Assembly (NCBI RefSeq): GCF_000023885.1
Contig: NC_013165.1
Coordinates: 1,798,001-1,862,000 of the forward strand
DNA length: 64,000 nt
From: Slackia heliotrinireducens DSM 20476
GTDB taxonomy: Bacteria; Actinomycetota; Coriobacteriia; Coriobacteriales; Eggerthellaceae
Direction: 5' to 3'
A model generated the notes under the pieces. It was not told where the DNA came from, did not search any database, and worked only from the letters and a program-made list of their open reading frames with translations. Below, in pieces: positions 9,936 through 19,017 of this stretch (position 1 is the first letter of the stretch; every line of letters begins with the position of its first letter). Position numbers and translations under genes: made by a program.

Positions 9936-11405
9936 TTACGCCTCGGCGTTCAAAGCGTCTATCTCGTCGAAGATGGCATCCCTCTCGACGTCCGTCGCCA
10001 GCTTGGCGCTGTGCCTGAAATACCCGTCGCAGCCGAACAGCGCAACGAACTGGGCAAGGTCGCGCCGCGCCGCAAGCTCCGTGGTGAACACAAGCGCTTC
10101 GCTCCCCATGCCGAACACATTGTCGACGAAGTCGTAGGCGCAGTCCATTTTAGACCGCATGCCATCGGCGGACGATTCGAAACGGGCTACTGCCTCGCGG
10201 TACAGCTGCGCAGCTTCCTCATAATCGGCTGCAGGCTGAAGCTCCTTCAGCAGAACGGTCGTCTGCATGGCCCTGCGTTTCGACCGAGCGTCCGCATCGC
10301 CTGCCGCCGCTGTCTCTTCCCTATGAACGGCCGATTCCAACACGTCGGTCAAGGCCAGGCCTTCGCAGCCTTCCGCACGTTTCAGCACCTCCCGCACCGA
10401 TGCCAGCGCATCGTGGCGCTCCATGACGTCGCGGGCCTCGCTTTCCAGCGCGTCAAGCATGAGCGCCATCAGAGCCAGCCGCTCGTCGAAGGCCGCATCG
10501 CGGGCACGTTGCGAGATATCCGCAGGCACATGGCCCGAAAGGACGTCCTCAATCCGATAGTCGCTTCGGTACTTGGAGAAGAGCCCGTAGTACGACGAGA
10601 ACCGCGCCGCCACGTCTTCATGCTGCAGGTACTGTCCGATCACGGTGCGGTCCACGTTCAGCCCCAGGTCCTCATAGAGCACCAGCAGGTCGGAAAGCTC
10701 GCTCCAGCTGCGCGCCGTCACGAAGCTCTTGCCGCCGGGTGTGCTTTCCACCACGTAGAAGTCGTCGGGGCGCAGCTCCAGGTAGGTTGTGACCGATGGG
10801 TGCGACCGGATGGTTCGCATGTAGTCGCGCCAAGCGGCAAGGCCGGGCTCTATCTCCACCTTGCGCAGGCGGTCCAGCGTAACGATGTCAAACTCATGCA
10901 CGCTTCGGTTGTATTCGGGTGGGTTGCCGGCGCACACCACCACCCACCCCTTCGGCACGCGGTGACGGCCGAAGGTCTTGAACTGCAGGAACTGCAGCAT
11001 GCTGGGATAGAGCGTCTCCGACACGCAGTTGATCTCGTCCAGGAAGAGTATTCCCCGGTCAAGCCCGGTTTCCTCCATGTAGTCGTAGATGCTCGCGATG
11101 ATTTCGCTCATGGTGTATTCGCTCACGTCGAATGCTTCGCCTGAGCCGTATTCCTTATGCACGATGAAAGGCAGGCCCAGCGCGCTTTGGCGGGTGTGAT
11201 GCGTCATGGAGTAGCTCACCAGTCCGATGCCCAGCTCATGGGCGACCTGGGACATGATGGCGGTCTTGCCGATGCCTGGCGCCCCCAGCAGGAACAGCGG
11301 ACGCTGTCCGGAGGCTGCCAGACGCGGCGCCCCCAACCCATCCAGAGCCAAGTAGGCGGTAACCGCATCTTTGACCTGTTGTTTCGCCTGTGCGATATCC
11401 ATCAT
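9936..11405 (-). CDS. MoxR-like AAA+ ATPase
   Basis: A 489-residue AAA_5-type ATPase. Walker A is G-A-P-G-I-G-K-T at about residues 42-49 and Walker B is G-I-L-F-L-D-E-I-N. MoxR-type ATPases act as chaperones that remodel or activate partner proteins carrying VWA domains. Its ATG overlaps the TGA of the upstream VWA gene (TGATG), so the two proteins are made together and probably form a complex. The partner's target is unknown. A TTG three bases upstream is an alternative start. Confidence 0.88.
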   Translation of the reverse strand: MMDIAQAKQQVKDAVTAYLALDGLGAPRLAASGQRPLFLLGAPGIGKTAIMSQVAHELGIGLVSYSMTHHTRQSALGLPFIVHKEYGSGEAFDVSEYTMSEIIASIYDYMEETGLDRGILFLDEINCVSETLYPSMLQFLQFKTFGRHRVPKGWVVVCAGNPPEYNRSVHEFDIVTLDRLRKVEIEPGLAAWRDYMRTIRSHPSVTTYLELRPDDFYVVESTPGGKSFVTARSWSELSDLLVLYEDLGLNVDRTVIGQYLQHEDVAARFSSYYGLFSKYRSDYRIEDVLSGHVPADISQRARDAAFDERLALMALMLDALESEARDVMERHDALASVREVLKRAEGCEGLALTDVLESAVHREETAAAGDADARSKRRAMQTTVLLKELQPAADYEEAAQLYREAVARFESSADGMRSKMDCAYDFVDNVFGMGSEALVFTTELAARRDLAQFVALFGCDGYFRHSAKLATDVERDAIFDEIDALNAEA

Positions 11406-13090
11406 CAACTCCTGTTCCCCTCGAGGGCCTTGCCCTGCGCGTCTATCTGCAATATGTCATCCTCACCGATGACCGCTTTGCAGGCCCATGGCGGCACGCG
11501 CCACTGCCTGCCTTCCTCCTCTACGAACACGAAGGCTACGTCGTATCCTGGCGGATTCTTCGGGAACGCCCCGAACCCGTCAGTGAAATAGACAAGTCCG
11601 CGCAGGTCGGAGAATTCGCCACGCTGCACCAGTTCGTCAACATAGGCGAACACAGGGCGGAAATCGGTGCCGCCGAAGCCTCGGACCGTCAGATTGTCCA
11701 CAAGGTCGCGAAGGTCGCTCTCCTGGGTGATGACGGTGTCGCTTTGTACCGCCGCGTCGCATTGCACCACATGGATGTTCACCCGCGTGCCCGACAGGTG
11801 CGCCTGGCCCAGGATGTCGCAGGTGCGCGTAAGGAACTGCCGCACCAGCTCGCCAGAACAGGACCCGCTGGTGTCGATGGCGATCACGAATTCGCGCAGG
11901 CCGAAGGACTCCTGGTACTCCAAAGGCTCGATGAGGGGCATGTTGCCGTAACGCTGCAGCCCGTAGGTGTAGAACACGTAGTCGAATTCCTCATCGTTGG
12001 TCTTGATCCGCTCGTTCAGGGCGCAGAACCTCCTAAGGAAGTCTTCGTAATCCACAGGTTTGCGGTTCGCCAACGTGAGGTTCTCGTCCATGCGGCCGGT
12101 TTGCGTGCCTTGGGCCTGCAAAAACGACTGCATCTCGGTTTGGACCTGTTGGGCAATGTCTTGCCAGGCCTGCTCGGCGCCGGTCTCCTCCCGGTCCTGC
12201 ACCGATGCGTCCGGGACTGACGCCTCACGGGCCTGCCCGTCTTCGGAACCAGCCGTTTCCTCTCCCATCTCGAGCTGAGGGGAGCCGTCCGTGCCGCCCT
12301 GTCCGGCGCGTCCGTCGTCGGCGCCTTCGCCGGAAAGGTCGTCTTTCGCGTCGCCTTCGCCCCCGTCCTCAGAATCGCCGACGTCCGAATCCTCGCCGTC
12401 GGCGCTGTCGACGCCGGGCGCCTGGCTTTCGCCCTGACTGGCTCCTTGGTCGTGCGGGCCAGGCTGCGTCTGGATGTCCTCGTCGGAATCCTCTTGAACC
12501 TTTGGCGCAGCAATGTCCCACAGCTCGTGGCTGTCCCGCGCGAACGGCGCGCCGAAGGTCTCGGGGTCTTCGGCGTAGGGCTGAAGCCACCGATGCGCAT
12601 CGGGATTCGTGCGCGCCATCAGCAGCCTGCGGTAAACCTGCGACGGCACCAGCGCGCAACCCTCGTCTTCCAACCGGTCGACGACCTTGCGGATTGCTTT
12701 GTCCTCGGGCGTTTCGAACCGTAGGCCGCACAGCTGCAGCGCTACCGCTTCGACGCATATGTCGCAGGCCAGGTTCCATACAGCCGGATCCTTGCGCACC
12801 GTGCGCAGCGGATGGCGGAAGATGCAGTGCAGCACGCTGTGGAGAAACGCCCTGACCACCGCATCGGGGTTCTTGCGATAGGCCTTCATGACGCCGTGCG
12901 CATCGAAACGCAGCTCCAAGCCGTCGGTCGCCAGCAGCCCTTCTACGTCGCCGGCCGCCAAAGGCATCTGCCACAGTGCCCGGTCTAAAAACCGAAATGC
13001 CATCATCAGGCGCACCCGGCTTCCTTCCAGACAACGCAGAGCCACGTCCCTCACCTGGGCATCCCGTTCGTTTCGGCTTTGCACTGCCAT
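11405..13090 (-). CDS. VWA-like protein with zincin-like H-x3-H motif (DUF2201 type)
   Basis: A 561-residue protein. The N-terminal third contains H-S-V-L-H-C-I-F-R-H, a zinc-metallopeptidase-like H-x3-H-x4-H cluster, as in the predicted metal-dependent peptidases of the DUF2201 family. The middle (about residues 200-320) is a long acidic, low-complexity linker rich in D, E, G and S. The C-terminal part is a VWA-like domain with the metal motif I-D-T-S-G-S near residue 400. It is coupled to the MoxR-like ATPase downstream and lies 34 bases after the LRR gene. The ATG at 13090 is chosen for its length and AGCAGG upstream; a GTG at 13114 is also possible. Peptidase activity is untested inference. 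Confidence 0.82.
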   Translation of the reverse strand: MAVQSRNERDAQVRDVALRCLEGSRVRLMMAFRFLDRALWQMPLAAGDVEGLLATDGLELRFDAHGVMKAYRKNPDAVVRAFLHSVLHCIFRHPLRTVRKDPAVWNLACDICVEAVALQLCGLRFETPEDKAIRKVVDRLEDEGCALVPSQVYRRLLMARTNPDAHRWLQPYAEDPETFGAPFARDSHELWDIAAPKVQEDSDEDIQTQPGPHDQGASQGESQAPGVDSADGEDSDVGDSEDGGEGDAKDDLSGEGADDGRAGQGGTDGSPQLEMGEETAGSEDGQAREASVPDASVQDREETGAEQAWQDIAQQVQTEMQSFLQAQGTQTGRMDENLTLANRKPVDYEDFLRRFCALNERIKTNDEEFDYVFYTYGLQRYGNMPLIEPLEYQESFGLREFVIAIDTSGSCSGELVRQFLTRTCDILGQAHLSGTRVNIHVVQCDAAVQSDTVITQESDLRDLVDNLTVRGFGGTDFRPVFAYVDELVQRGEFSDLRGLVYFTDGFGAFPKNPPGYDVAFVFVEEEGRQWRVPPWACKAVIGEDDILQIDAQGKALEGNRS

Positions 13091-13124
13091 GATGCGAACC
13101 TGCTTTCCTTCCACGTTTTCCTGG

Positions 13125-14267
13125 TTATAGGTCCAAAGACAGTCGGCTGGCCATGTTGCGGCTGGCCTGTATCAGCCGACCGCACACCGCCACGCCGCCC
13201 ACAGCGTTGGCCACGTCGATCGCGTGGGACATGTTGCTCCGGCAAATGACCCCCAAATCGCACAGGGCTCCCGCCGTTTGGACATCGTCGCTTCGGGCGC
13301 ACCGCTCGACGATGCGGTCCAGGTCCCTGGCAAGCAGGTTCAGAAACGCCGATCGGTCCTTTCCGTCCAGAAGAACCCCGTTCTGCAGGCGGCGCACGAT
13401 ACGGCGGGTCCGCTCCTCCGTCGGCTTCATGGCACGCAGTCCGGCGTCATACTCCTTCGCCAGCTGGGCAGCGTCAATCACGCCGTCGGAGAACATGCGC
13501 ACATATTGACGTGTCTTGAGCGATTCCTTCGACGGAAGAATCTCCAGCACCTCGCCCTGTCCGACGGCAAGACGGATCGCGTCGGGGTGGTTGTGCATGG
13601 ACAGCCCGTTTGTGCCTACCTCGCGAAGCGAGGCGGGAATATTCAGCTCATCGACGGTGACAGAGCAGGTCAACGCATAAGCACCCGCACGCGACACGCC
13701 GTCGGGAATCGTCACGGCGCCGCCAGGGCCGAAGTAGTACACCGCCTGCAGCCGACCGTCGTCCATGCGTTCCAGAAGAAAGCCGTCGGAAGTGCTGTAC
13801 CGCAGGTTGCCGGGCTCCACCTCGACCGCGCATTCAGGCGCAAGCATAGAGCCGCTGCGGCCGGCGGGCCGGGGCATGTACAGAAACGGAGCATCGCCCA
13901 TGAATTCGAAACCGGCAGGAATGCGTATGCTCTTGAGCTTGGTTGCGAAAAAGGCGATGTCGCCGATATGTTTGAGCGTCGTGGGGAAATCGGCCTTGAC
14001 CAGCGCGTTGCACGCCAAAAAGGCCGCTTCGCCGATGTCTTCCAACCCTTCCGGCAACTCGATTCGGGTCAGTCGCCTGCGATATTCGAAGGCGTGAGGC
14101 CCGATGGCGCGGGTTCCGGCGGGCACCCGGTAGGTCTCAACGTCCTTGTCGCAGCACAGCAATATCGAACCGTCGGCGGTAAACGTGCAGGTCCCGTCCG
14201 AGCGCGTGCGCCCTGCAGCGGCCAGTACCTTGTCCTTGTCCATCAGTTCGAACATGCTCAGGTCCAC
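13125..14267 (-). CDS. BspA-type leucine-rich-repeat protein, no signal peptide
   Basis: A protein of about 380 residues. Residues ~20-230 carry BspA/LRR_5 repeats with the pattern (I/V)P-x-G-(L/V)-x-x-I-G-x-x-A-F, seen at least five times. The last ~140 residues are helical and repeat-free. BspA repeats are usually secreted adhesins, but no signal peptide or membrane anchor is seen here, which suggests a cytosolic protein-binding role. It is the first gene of a three-gene set with the VWA-like protein and the MoxR-like ATPase, so it may select their target. The GTG at 14267 has GAGGGGG four bases upstream; the open frame extends further to 14306. Confidence 0.78.
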   Translation of the reverse strand: MDLSMFELMDKDKVLAAAGRTRSDGTCTFTADGSILLCCDKDVETYRVPAGTRAIGPHAFEYRRRLTRIELPEGLEDIGEAAFLACNALVKADFPTTLKHIGDIAFFATKLKSIRIPAGFEFMGDAPFLYMPRPAGRSGSMLAPECAVEVEPGNLRYSTSDGFLLERMDDGRLQAVYYFGPGGAVTIPDGVSRAGAYALTCSVTVDELNIPASLREVGTNGLSMHNHPDAIRLAVGQGEVLEILPSKESLKTRQYVRMFSDGVIDAAQLAKEYDAGLRAMKPTEERTRRIVRRLQNGVLLDGKDRSAFLNLLARDLDRIVERCARSDDVQTAGALCDLGVICRSNMSHAIDVANAVGGVAVCGRLIQASRNMASRLSLDL

Positions 14268-14423
14268 AGTGCCCCCTCTCCTCATCAGGCACCGCCATGG
14301 TAGCAAACCACCGCATCAATTGCGGTCATACAGTAATACCGTTATTGGCACGTTGCAAACCGTTTCCAATCCGTTGGCATTTCGCACCTTGGCAGACACC
14401 CGCCGACTTGCCCGCGAACGAAA

Positions 14424-14448
14424 GAAGCCGCCCTGTACGGACGGCTTC
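14424..14448 (-). terminator. terminator of feoAB
   Basis: On the minus strand, a 10-bp stem with one G-T pair (GAAGCCGTCC / GGGCGGCTTC) and a 5-nt loop, followed by TTTCGTT. It lies 30 bases past the feoAB stop. Confidence 0.8.
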
Positions 14449-14477
14449 CCGAATCCAAACGAAATGCGAGATGCAGG

Positions 14478-16868
14478 CTATATCACCAGCGAAGCTATCA
14501 GGTACACCGCGAACGCAACCACCCAGGCAACCGCGCATTGCATGACCACGATGCCGACGGCCCATTTGCCGCCCAGGTCGCGCTTGATGGCGGCGACGGC
14601 CGCCACACACGGGGTGTAGAGCAGGCAGAACACCAAAAACGACAGCGCCGCAGCCGGCGACAGCGCCGAGACCAAAGCACCCGTTCCGTTGAACAGCACA
14701 GACAGCGTTGAAACGACCGTCTCTTTGGCCATGAAGCCCGCGATGAGGGCCGTGACGAAGCGCCAGTCGCCGAAACCCAGCGGTGCGAACAGGGGCGCCA
14801 GCCATCCCGCAAGCATGGCCAGGATACTGTCGTCCGCCGCCTCTACCAGCTCGAAGCGGATGGAGAAGGACTGGAGGAACCAGACGATGATGGTTGCCAC
14901 GAAGATGACCGTGAAGGCCCTGGTGATGAAGTCCTTCGACTTGTCCCACACCAGGCGGCCGACGCTCTTCGCCGAAGGCATGCGGTAGTTCGGGAGCTCC
15001 ATGACGAAGGGGATCGCTTCGCCTTTGAACACCGATTTGTGCGACACGACACCGATGACCACGGCAACGAGGATGCCGAGCAGGTAAAGCCCCACCATGA
15101 CCCATCCGGCGTTGCGCGGGAAGAACGCCTCGGCCACGAATCCGTAGATGGTGAGCTTGGTTGCGCAGCTCATGAACGGCGTGAGCAGGATGGTCAGCTT
15201 ACGGTCGCGCTCCGATGGCAGCGTTCGGGCAGCCATGACCGCCGGCACCGTGCAGCCGAACCCCATGACCATAGGGACGATGGATGAGCCCGACAAGCCG
15301 ATGCGGCGCAGCGAGCGGTCCATGAAGAACGCCACGCGCGCCATGTAGCCCGTGTCTTGCAGCAACGAGAGGAAGAAGAACATCACGACGATGATCGGGA
15401 AGAACAGAAGCACCGTGCCCACACCGTTGAACACGCCGTCGAGAATGAACGACTCGATGACGGGACTGACGCCCCAAGCGTCGAGCGCTCCTGCCGTGGC
15501 GGAGGTGACCCCGTCGATTCCCAGCTGGATCAGGTCCTGGAAGAAGGGGCCGATGACGTTGAAGGTCAGAATGAAGATGGCCGCCATGATGGCGACGAAG
15601 ACCGGGATGGCGGTCCAGCGGCCCGTAAGCAGCCGGTCGATGGCGGCGCTGCGGGCATGCTCCTTGTTCTCCTGGGGTTTCACAACAGTTCGCGAGACCA
15701 CCTTGCCGATGAAGGAGAACCGCATGTCGGCGATGGCGGCCGCACGGTCAAGCCCGCACTCCTCCTCCATCTGCCCCACGATGTGCTCCACCATTTCCGT
15801 CTCGTTGCGGGACAAATCGAGCGCCTCGGCCACGCGGGAGTCGCCTTCGGCAAGCTTGGTCGCAGCGAAACGCACCGGAATGCCCGCACGCTCGGCATGG
15901 TCCTCGATCAAGTGCATGATGCCGTGCAGGCACCGGTGCACCGCACCTCCTCGGTCGTGCACGTCACAGAAGTCCTGGCGCCCGGGACGTTCCTGGTAAT
16001 GGGCCACATGCAAGGCGTGGTCGACCAGTTCCTCAACACCTTCGTTATGGGCTGCCGAGATGGGCACAACAGGGATGCCCAGCATGGCCTCCATCTCGTT
16101 CACGCGGATGGATCCGCCGTTGCTCTGCACCTCGTCCATCATGTTGAGCGCGAGCACCATGGGCACGTTGAGCTCCATGAGCTGCATGGTCAGGTACAGA
16201 TTGCGCTCGATGTTCGTGGCGTCGACGATGTTGATGATGCCCGTGGGCTTCTCATCCAGAATGTATGCGCGCGAAAGGACCTCTTCGCTGCTGTACGGCG
16301 ACATCGAGTAGATGCCCGGCAGGTCCACTATGCTGGTGTTCGGATGCCCCTTGATGACGCCTTCTTTTCGGTCCACCGTCACGCCCGGGAAGTTGCCGAC
16401 CCGCTGGTTGGCCCCGGTGAGCTGGTTGAACAGCGTCGTCTTGCCGCAGTTCTGGTTGCCGGCAAGCGCGAAGGTGAGCACGGTGTCGTCAGGCAACGGG
16501 TTCTCGTCGGCACGGGAATGGAACCGGCCGCCTTCGCCCAAACCGGGGTGCTCCGCCTCGTCGTCGGAAAGGTCCGATTCGAAATACGACGTATGCCCCG
16601 CCTGGTCGGATGCTATCGGTTCGACCTCGATTTGCGAAGCGTCCTCGCGGCGCAGCGTCAATTCGTAGCCGTGGATGCGGTATTCCAGCGGATCGCCCAA
16701 AGGCGCGCTTTTCACGAACTCCATCCGCGCGCCGGGGATCACGCCCATATCAAGAAGATGCTGCCGGAGCGCGCCTTGCCCGCCGACCGCCTTCACGATG
16801 GCGCACCGCCCCTTTTCAAGCGCATCAAGCGTCATCGGGCTTTCGCCCGCCATGTTCCCATTCGCCAA
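14478..16868 (-). CDS. feoB: ferrous iron transporter, FeoA-FeoB fusion
   Basis: Imports Fe2+ across the membrane. The 796-residue protein joins an N-terminal FeoA (SH3-like) domain, about residues 12-85, to a complete FeoB. In between is an acidic linker. The FeoB GTPase has G1 at 137-144 (G-N-Q-N-C-G-K-T), G3 D-L-P-G at 172-175 and N-M-M-D as G4. About ten membrane segments with the paired gate regions follow from residue ~410. A TTG start at 16868 is supported by AGGGGG; an ATG five codons later has no ribosome site. No separate feoA or feoC is seen. A 12-bp palindrome lies 18 bases upstream. Confidence 0.93.
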   Translation of the reverse strand: MANGNMAGESPMTLDALEKGRCAIVKAVGGQGALRQHLLDMGVIPGARMEFVKSAPLGDPLEYRIHGYELTLRREDASQIEVEPIASDQAGHTSYFESDLSDDEAEHPGLGEGGRFHSRADENPLPDDTVLTFALAGNQNCGKTTLFNQLTGANQRVGNFPGVTVDRKEGVIKGHPNTSIVDLPGIYSMSPYSSEEVLSRAYILDEKPTGIINIVDATNIERNLYLTMQLMELNVPMVLALNMMDEVQSNGGSIRVNEMEAMLGIPVVPISAAHNEGVEELVDHALHVAHYQERPGRQDFCDVHDRGGAVHRCLHGIMHLIEDHAERAGIPVRFAATKLAEGDSRVAEALDLSRNETEMVEHIVGQMEEECGLDRAAAIADMRFSFIGKVVSRTVVKPQENKEHARSAAIDRLLTGRWTAIPVFVAIMAAIFILTFNVIGPFFQDLIQLGIDGVTSATAGALDAWGVSPVIESFILDGVFNGVGTVLLFFPIIVVMFFFLSLLQDTGYMARVAFFMDRSLRRIGLSGSSIVPMVMGFGCTVPAVMAARTLPSERDRKLTILLTPFMSCATKLTIYGFVAEAFFPRNAGWVMVGLYLLGILVAVVIGVVSHKSVFKGEAIPFVMELPNYRMPSAKSVGRLVWDKSKDFITRAFTVIFVATIIVWFLQSFSIRFELVEAADDSILAMLAGWLAPLFAPLGFGDWRFVTALIAGFMAKETVVSTLSVLFNGTGALVSALSPAAALSFLVFCLLYTPCVAAVAAIKRDLGGKWAVGIVVMQCAVAWVVAFAVYLIASLVI

Positions 16869-16885
16869 TTGTTCCCCCTATCATG

Positions 16886-16897
16886 TGGTATATACCA
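16886..16897. promoter_or_regulatory. palindrome upstream of feoAB, possible operator
   Basis: The perfect palindrome TGGTATATACCA overlaps the most likely -10 of feoAB. Further upstream (16909-16925) is a second inverted repeat, TTCGGT / ACCGAA with a 5-nt gap on the minus strand. A metal-responsive repressor site is plausible from the gene it controls but it does not match the IdeR/DtxR consensus. Confidence 0.4.
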
Positions 16898-17061
16898 TTA
16901 TTGCATTTCGGTATTCCACCGAAGGGCAGCTAGATTGCATTTTCCCGTTCGTCAATGAATCTCAACAGTTTCGCCCGTGCGAAACCGCATATGAAAGCAA
17001 CGCACCTGAAATCGCAGATGCGCACGAAACTATTCTGAATGGATTTGCACAGGCGGCTCGC

Positions 17062-17976
17062 CTACACCCCTTCGCACGCCTCGAAATCGGGGATGAAGCT
17101 TTCCAGGGCTGCTTCGCCCTCCTGCCAGAAGTACTCCTCCACACCCAAGGAATCCACGAAGTCGAGCAACGCATCGAACTCGTCGGGATCGACCCTCTGC
17201 TCGAGTTCGGGATGCTGCGGGAACGCCCCCATGGGCGTGTACTGGCTCATCATGCTCAGCGTGACGCGTTCGCCGAACGTATTCACCAGCCAGGCCACGT
17301 TCTCGAAGGCTTCCTCGACGTGCCCGGGAAGCGCCAGGATCCGCACGATGACCTGAGCATCCGACTGCGCCATGGCGGCGATGGCCGACCGTGCCACCTC
17401 GGGGTAATCCGGCGCGGCGGAAAATGCCTTGGCGGTTTCGGGACGGGCGTAGCGAAGGTCCGTAAGCCACACGTCCACCGTGCCGTTCAGGGCGCGCACC
17501 AGTTCCGCCCGCTCGTAGCCCGACGTGTTCCAGACCACAGGAATGGAAAGGCCGCATGCTCGGGCCCGGTCAAGGGCGGCCACGGCCTGCACGGCGTAGT
17601 GCGTAGCTGTGACCAGATTGATGTTGAGCGCCCCCTGGGATTGCAGCTCAAGGTAGCATTCGGCAAGCCGTTCGACCGTAATATCGCGACCTACCTGGCC
17701 ATTTGCAATTCCGGCATTCTGGCAATAGATGCAGTGCAACGGACAGTGGCTGAAAAACACCGTGCCGCTTCCCGCCTCCCCGGAAATAGGAGGCTCCTCC
17801 CAGAAATGCAGAGCCGAGCGGGCCACACGCAGCTCGTCGGCAGCGCCGCATACGCCGCGTTTTCCCGCTAGGCGGTCCGCCCCGCACATGCGCGGGCACA
17901 GCTCGCACGAAGCAAGGAGCCGCGTAGCTGCGGCTCCTCTCAAATCAAACGTAGGTTTTCCTGACGAGGCCACCAT
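17062..17976 (-). CDS. PflX-type radical SAM protein
   Basis: A 304-residue radical SAM protein related to pyruvate-formate-lyase activase (PflX, COG1313). The SAM/4Fe-4S motif is C78-P-L-H-C82-I-Y-C85. An extra N-terminal cysteine group (C24, C27, C31, C43) suggests a second metal site, typical of the PflX subgroup. Function of this subgroup is not established; no pyruvate formate lyase gene is nearby. It starts 26 bases after a degV gene and has no visible ribosome site. A strong hairpin sits inside its first codons. Confidence 0.8.
   Translation of the reverse strand: MVASSGKPTFDLRGAAATRLLASCELCPRMCGADRLAGKRGVCGAADELRVARSALHFWEEPPISGEAGSGTVFFSHCPLHCIYCQNAGIANGQVGRDITVERLAECYLELQSQGALNINLVTATHYAVQAVAALDRARACGLSIPVVWNTSGYERAELVRALNGTVDVWLTDLRYARPETAKAFSAAPDYPEVARSAIAAMAQSDAQVIVRILALPGHVEEAFENVAWLVNTFGERVTLSMMSQYTPMGAFPQHPELEQRVDPDEFDALLDFVDSLGVEEYFWQEGEAALESFIPDFEACEGV
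17915..17938 (-). promoter_or_regulatory. hairpin inside the first codons of the PflX-like gene
   Basis: A perfect 9-bp stem (AGGAGCCGC / GCGGCTCCT) with a 6-nt loop lies about 40-60 bases into the gene. It has no T-run, so it is unlikely to be a simple terminator. It could hinder translation of the gene behind degV. It may also just reflect codon use. Confidence 0.35.
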
Positions 17977-18002
17977 GGCGGTTCGAACGCCGGATGCGCC
18001 CG

Positions 18003-18929
18003 TTAGGCGCCGCGGACGCGGCGGGCGATGCGGTCAGCCACCGAAAGGTCCTCGCGGCGGTCGCCGCCCCAGAACACGATGGACACCATGTCGGGTCCCA
18101 CGTGGCAGCCGATGACGGGGCCGATCGTGGAATCCAGGAACATGACGCCGTCGTTCTCCTTGGAGATAAGCTCCTGCAGACGCTGCGCGTCCTTCGGGCA
18201 GTCGGCGTTGCCGGTGGCGACGGTCTGCGACGGGTTGTTGCGGTCCACATGGCTGTTGTAGAACTCGGCCATCTGGCGAATGCCCTTCTTGCGGCCGCGG
18301 GCTACGCCGCGCATGGACAGCCTGCCGTCCAGACCGATGGTGAGCATGGGTTTCACATCAAGCTTGGCGCCGGCATAGGCGACGGCATCGGGAATGCGTC
18401 CGCCGCGACGCAGCGATTCCAAATCATCCACCATGAACATGCAGTTCACGAAATAGCGCGCCTCTTCGACCCACGCCACCATCTCCTTGGCGGTCAGACC
18501 CTTCTCGCGCTGGCGAAGGGCTTCATACACGATGAATGCCTCGGCCGTGGATGCCAGAAGCGTATCGACGACGTACAGTTCAGCCTCGGGGTATTCGGCA
18601 ACCACCTGGTCGCGGATCATGCAAGCCAGGTCGAAGGAGCCGGACAGGCCGGCCGTGAAGCTGATGTACACCGTCGGCACGCCGCTTTGCGCGGCCTTGG
18701 TGAAGACGTCGGTCAGTTCAGAAATGGGAAGCTGCGCGGTGGAAGGCTGTTCGCCTTTGCGCATGCGACCGTAGAACTCGCTGACGGTCATCGATCGCCA
18801 GAGGTCGTCTTTATGCTCCTCTTCGCCGAAGAAGAACGGAAACTCGAGCAGCGTGATGCCCTCCCGGTCCACAACGGAAGCCGGCAGGTCGCTGCAGGAG
18901 TCGATGATCAAATTGCATTGTGCGGTCAT
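18003..18929 (-). CDS. DegV family fatty-acid-binding protein (1)
   Basis: A 308-residue DegV protein. Family marks are the N-terminal I-I-D-S-C-S-D-L and the ligand loop F-T-A-G-L-S-G-S-F. DegV/FakB proteins bind a fatty acid and, in Gram-positive bacteria, present it to the kinase FakA. No fakA is seen here. The ATG at 18929 has AAAGG six bases upstream; the open frame reaches 19013 but without support. It is followed closely by the PflX-like gene and preceded by a second degV gene. Confidence 0.9.
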   Translation of the reverse strand: MTAQCNLIIDSCSDLPASVVDREGITLLEFPFFFGEEEHKDDLWRSMTVSEFYGRMRKGEQPSTAQLPISELTDVFTKAAQSGVPTVYISFTAGLSGSFDLACMIRDQVVAEYPEAELYVVDTLLASTAEAFIVYEALRQREKGLTAKEMVAWVEEARYFVNCMFMVDDLESLRRGGRIPDAVAYAGAKLDVKPMLTIGLDGRLSMRGVARGRKKGIRQMAEFYNSHVDRNNPSQTVATGNADCPKDAQRLQELISKENDGVMFLDSTIGPVIGCHVGPDMVSIVFWGGDRREDLSVADRIARRVRGA

Positions 18930-19017
18930 ATGAGCCTTTCGTAATTCCCGCTTTACGGGAGAGTGTATGCATCGGTTCATAGTATCCGCAGGAACCGACG
19001 TCAACAGCCACAATCTT

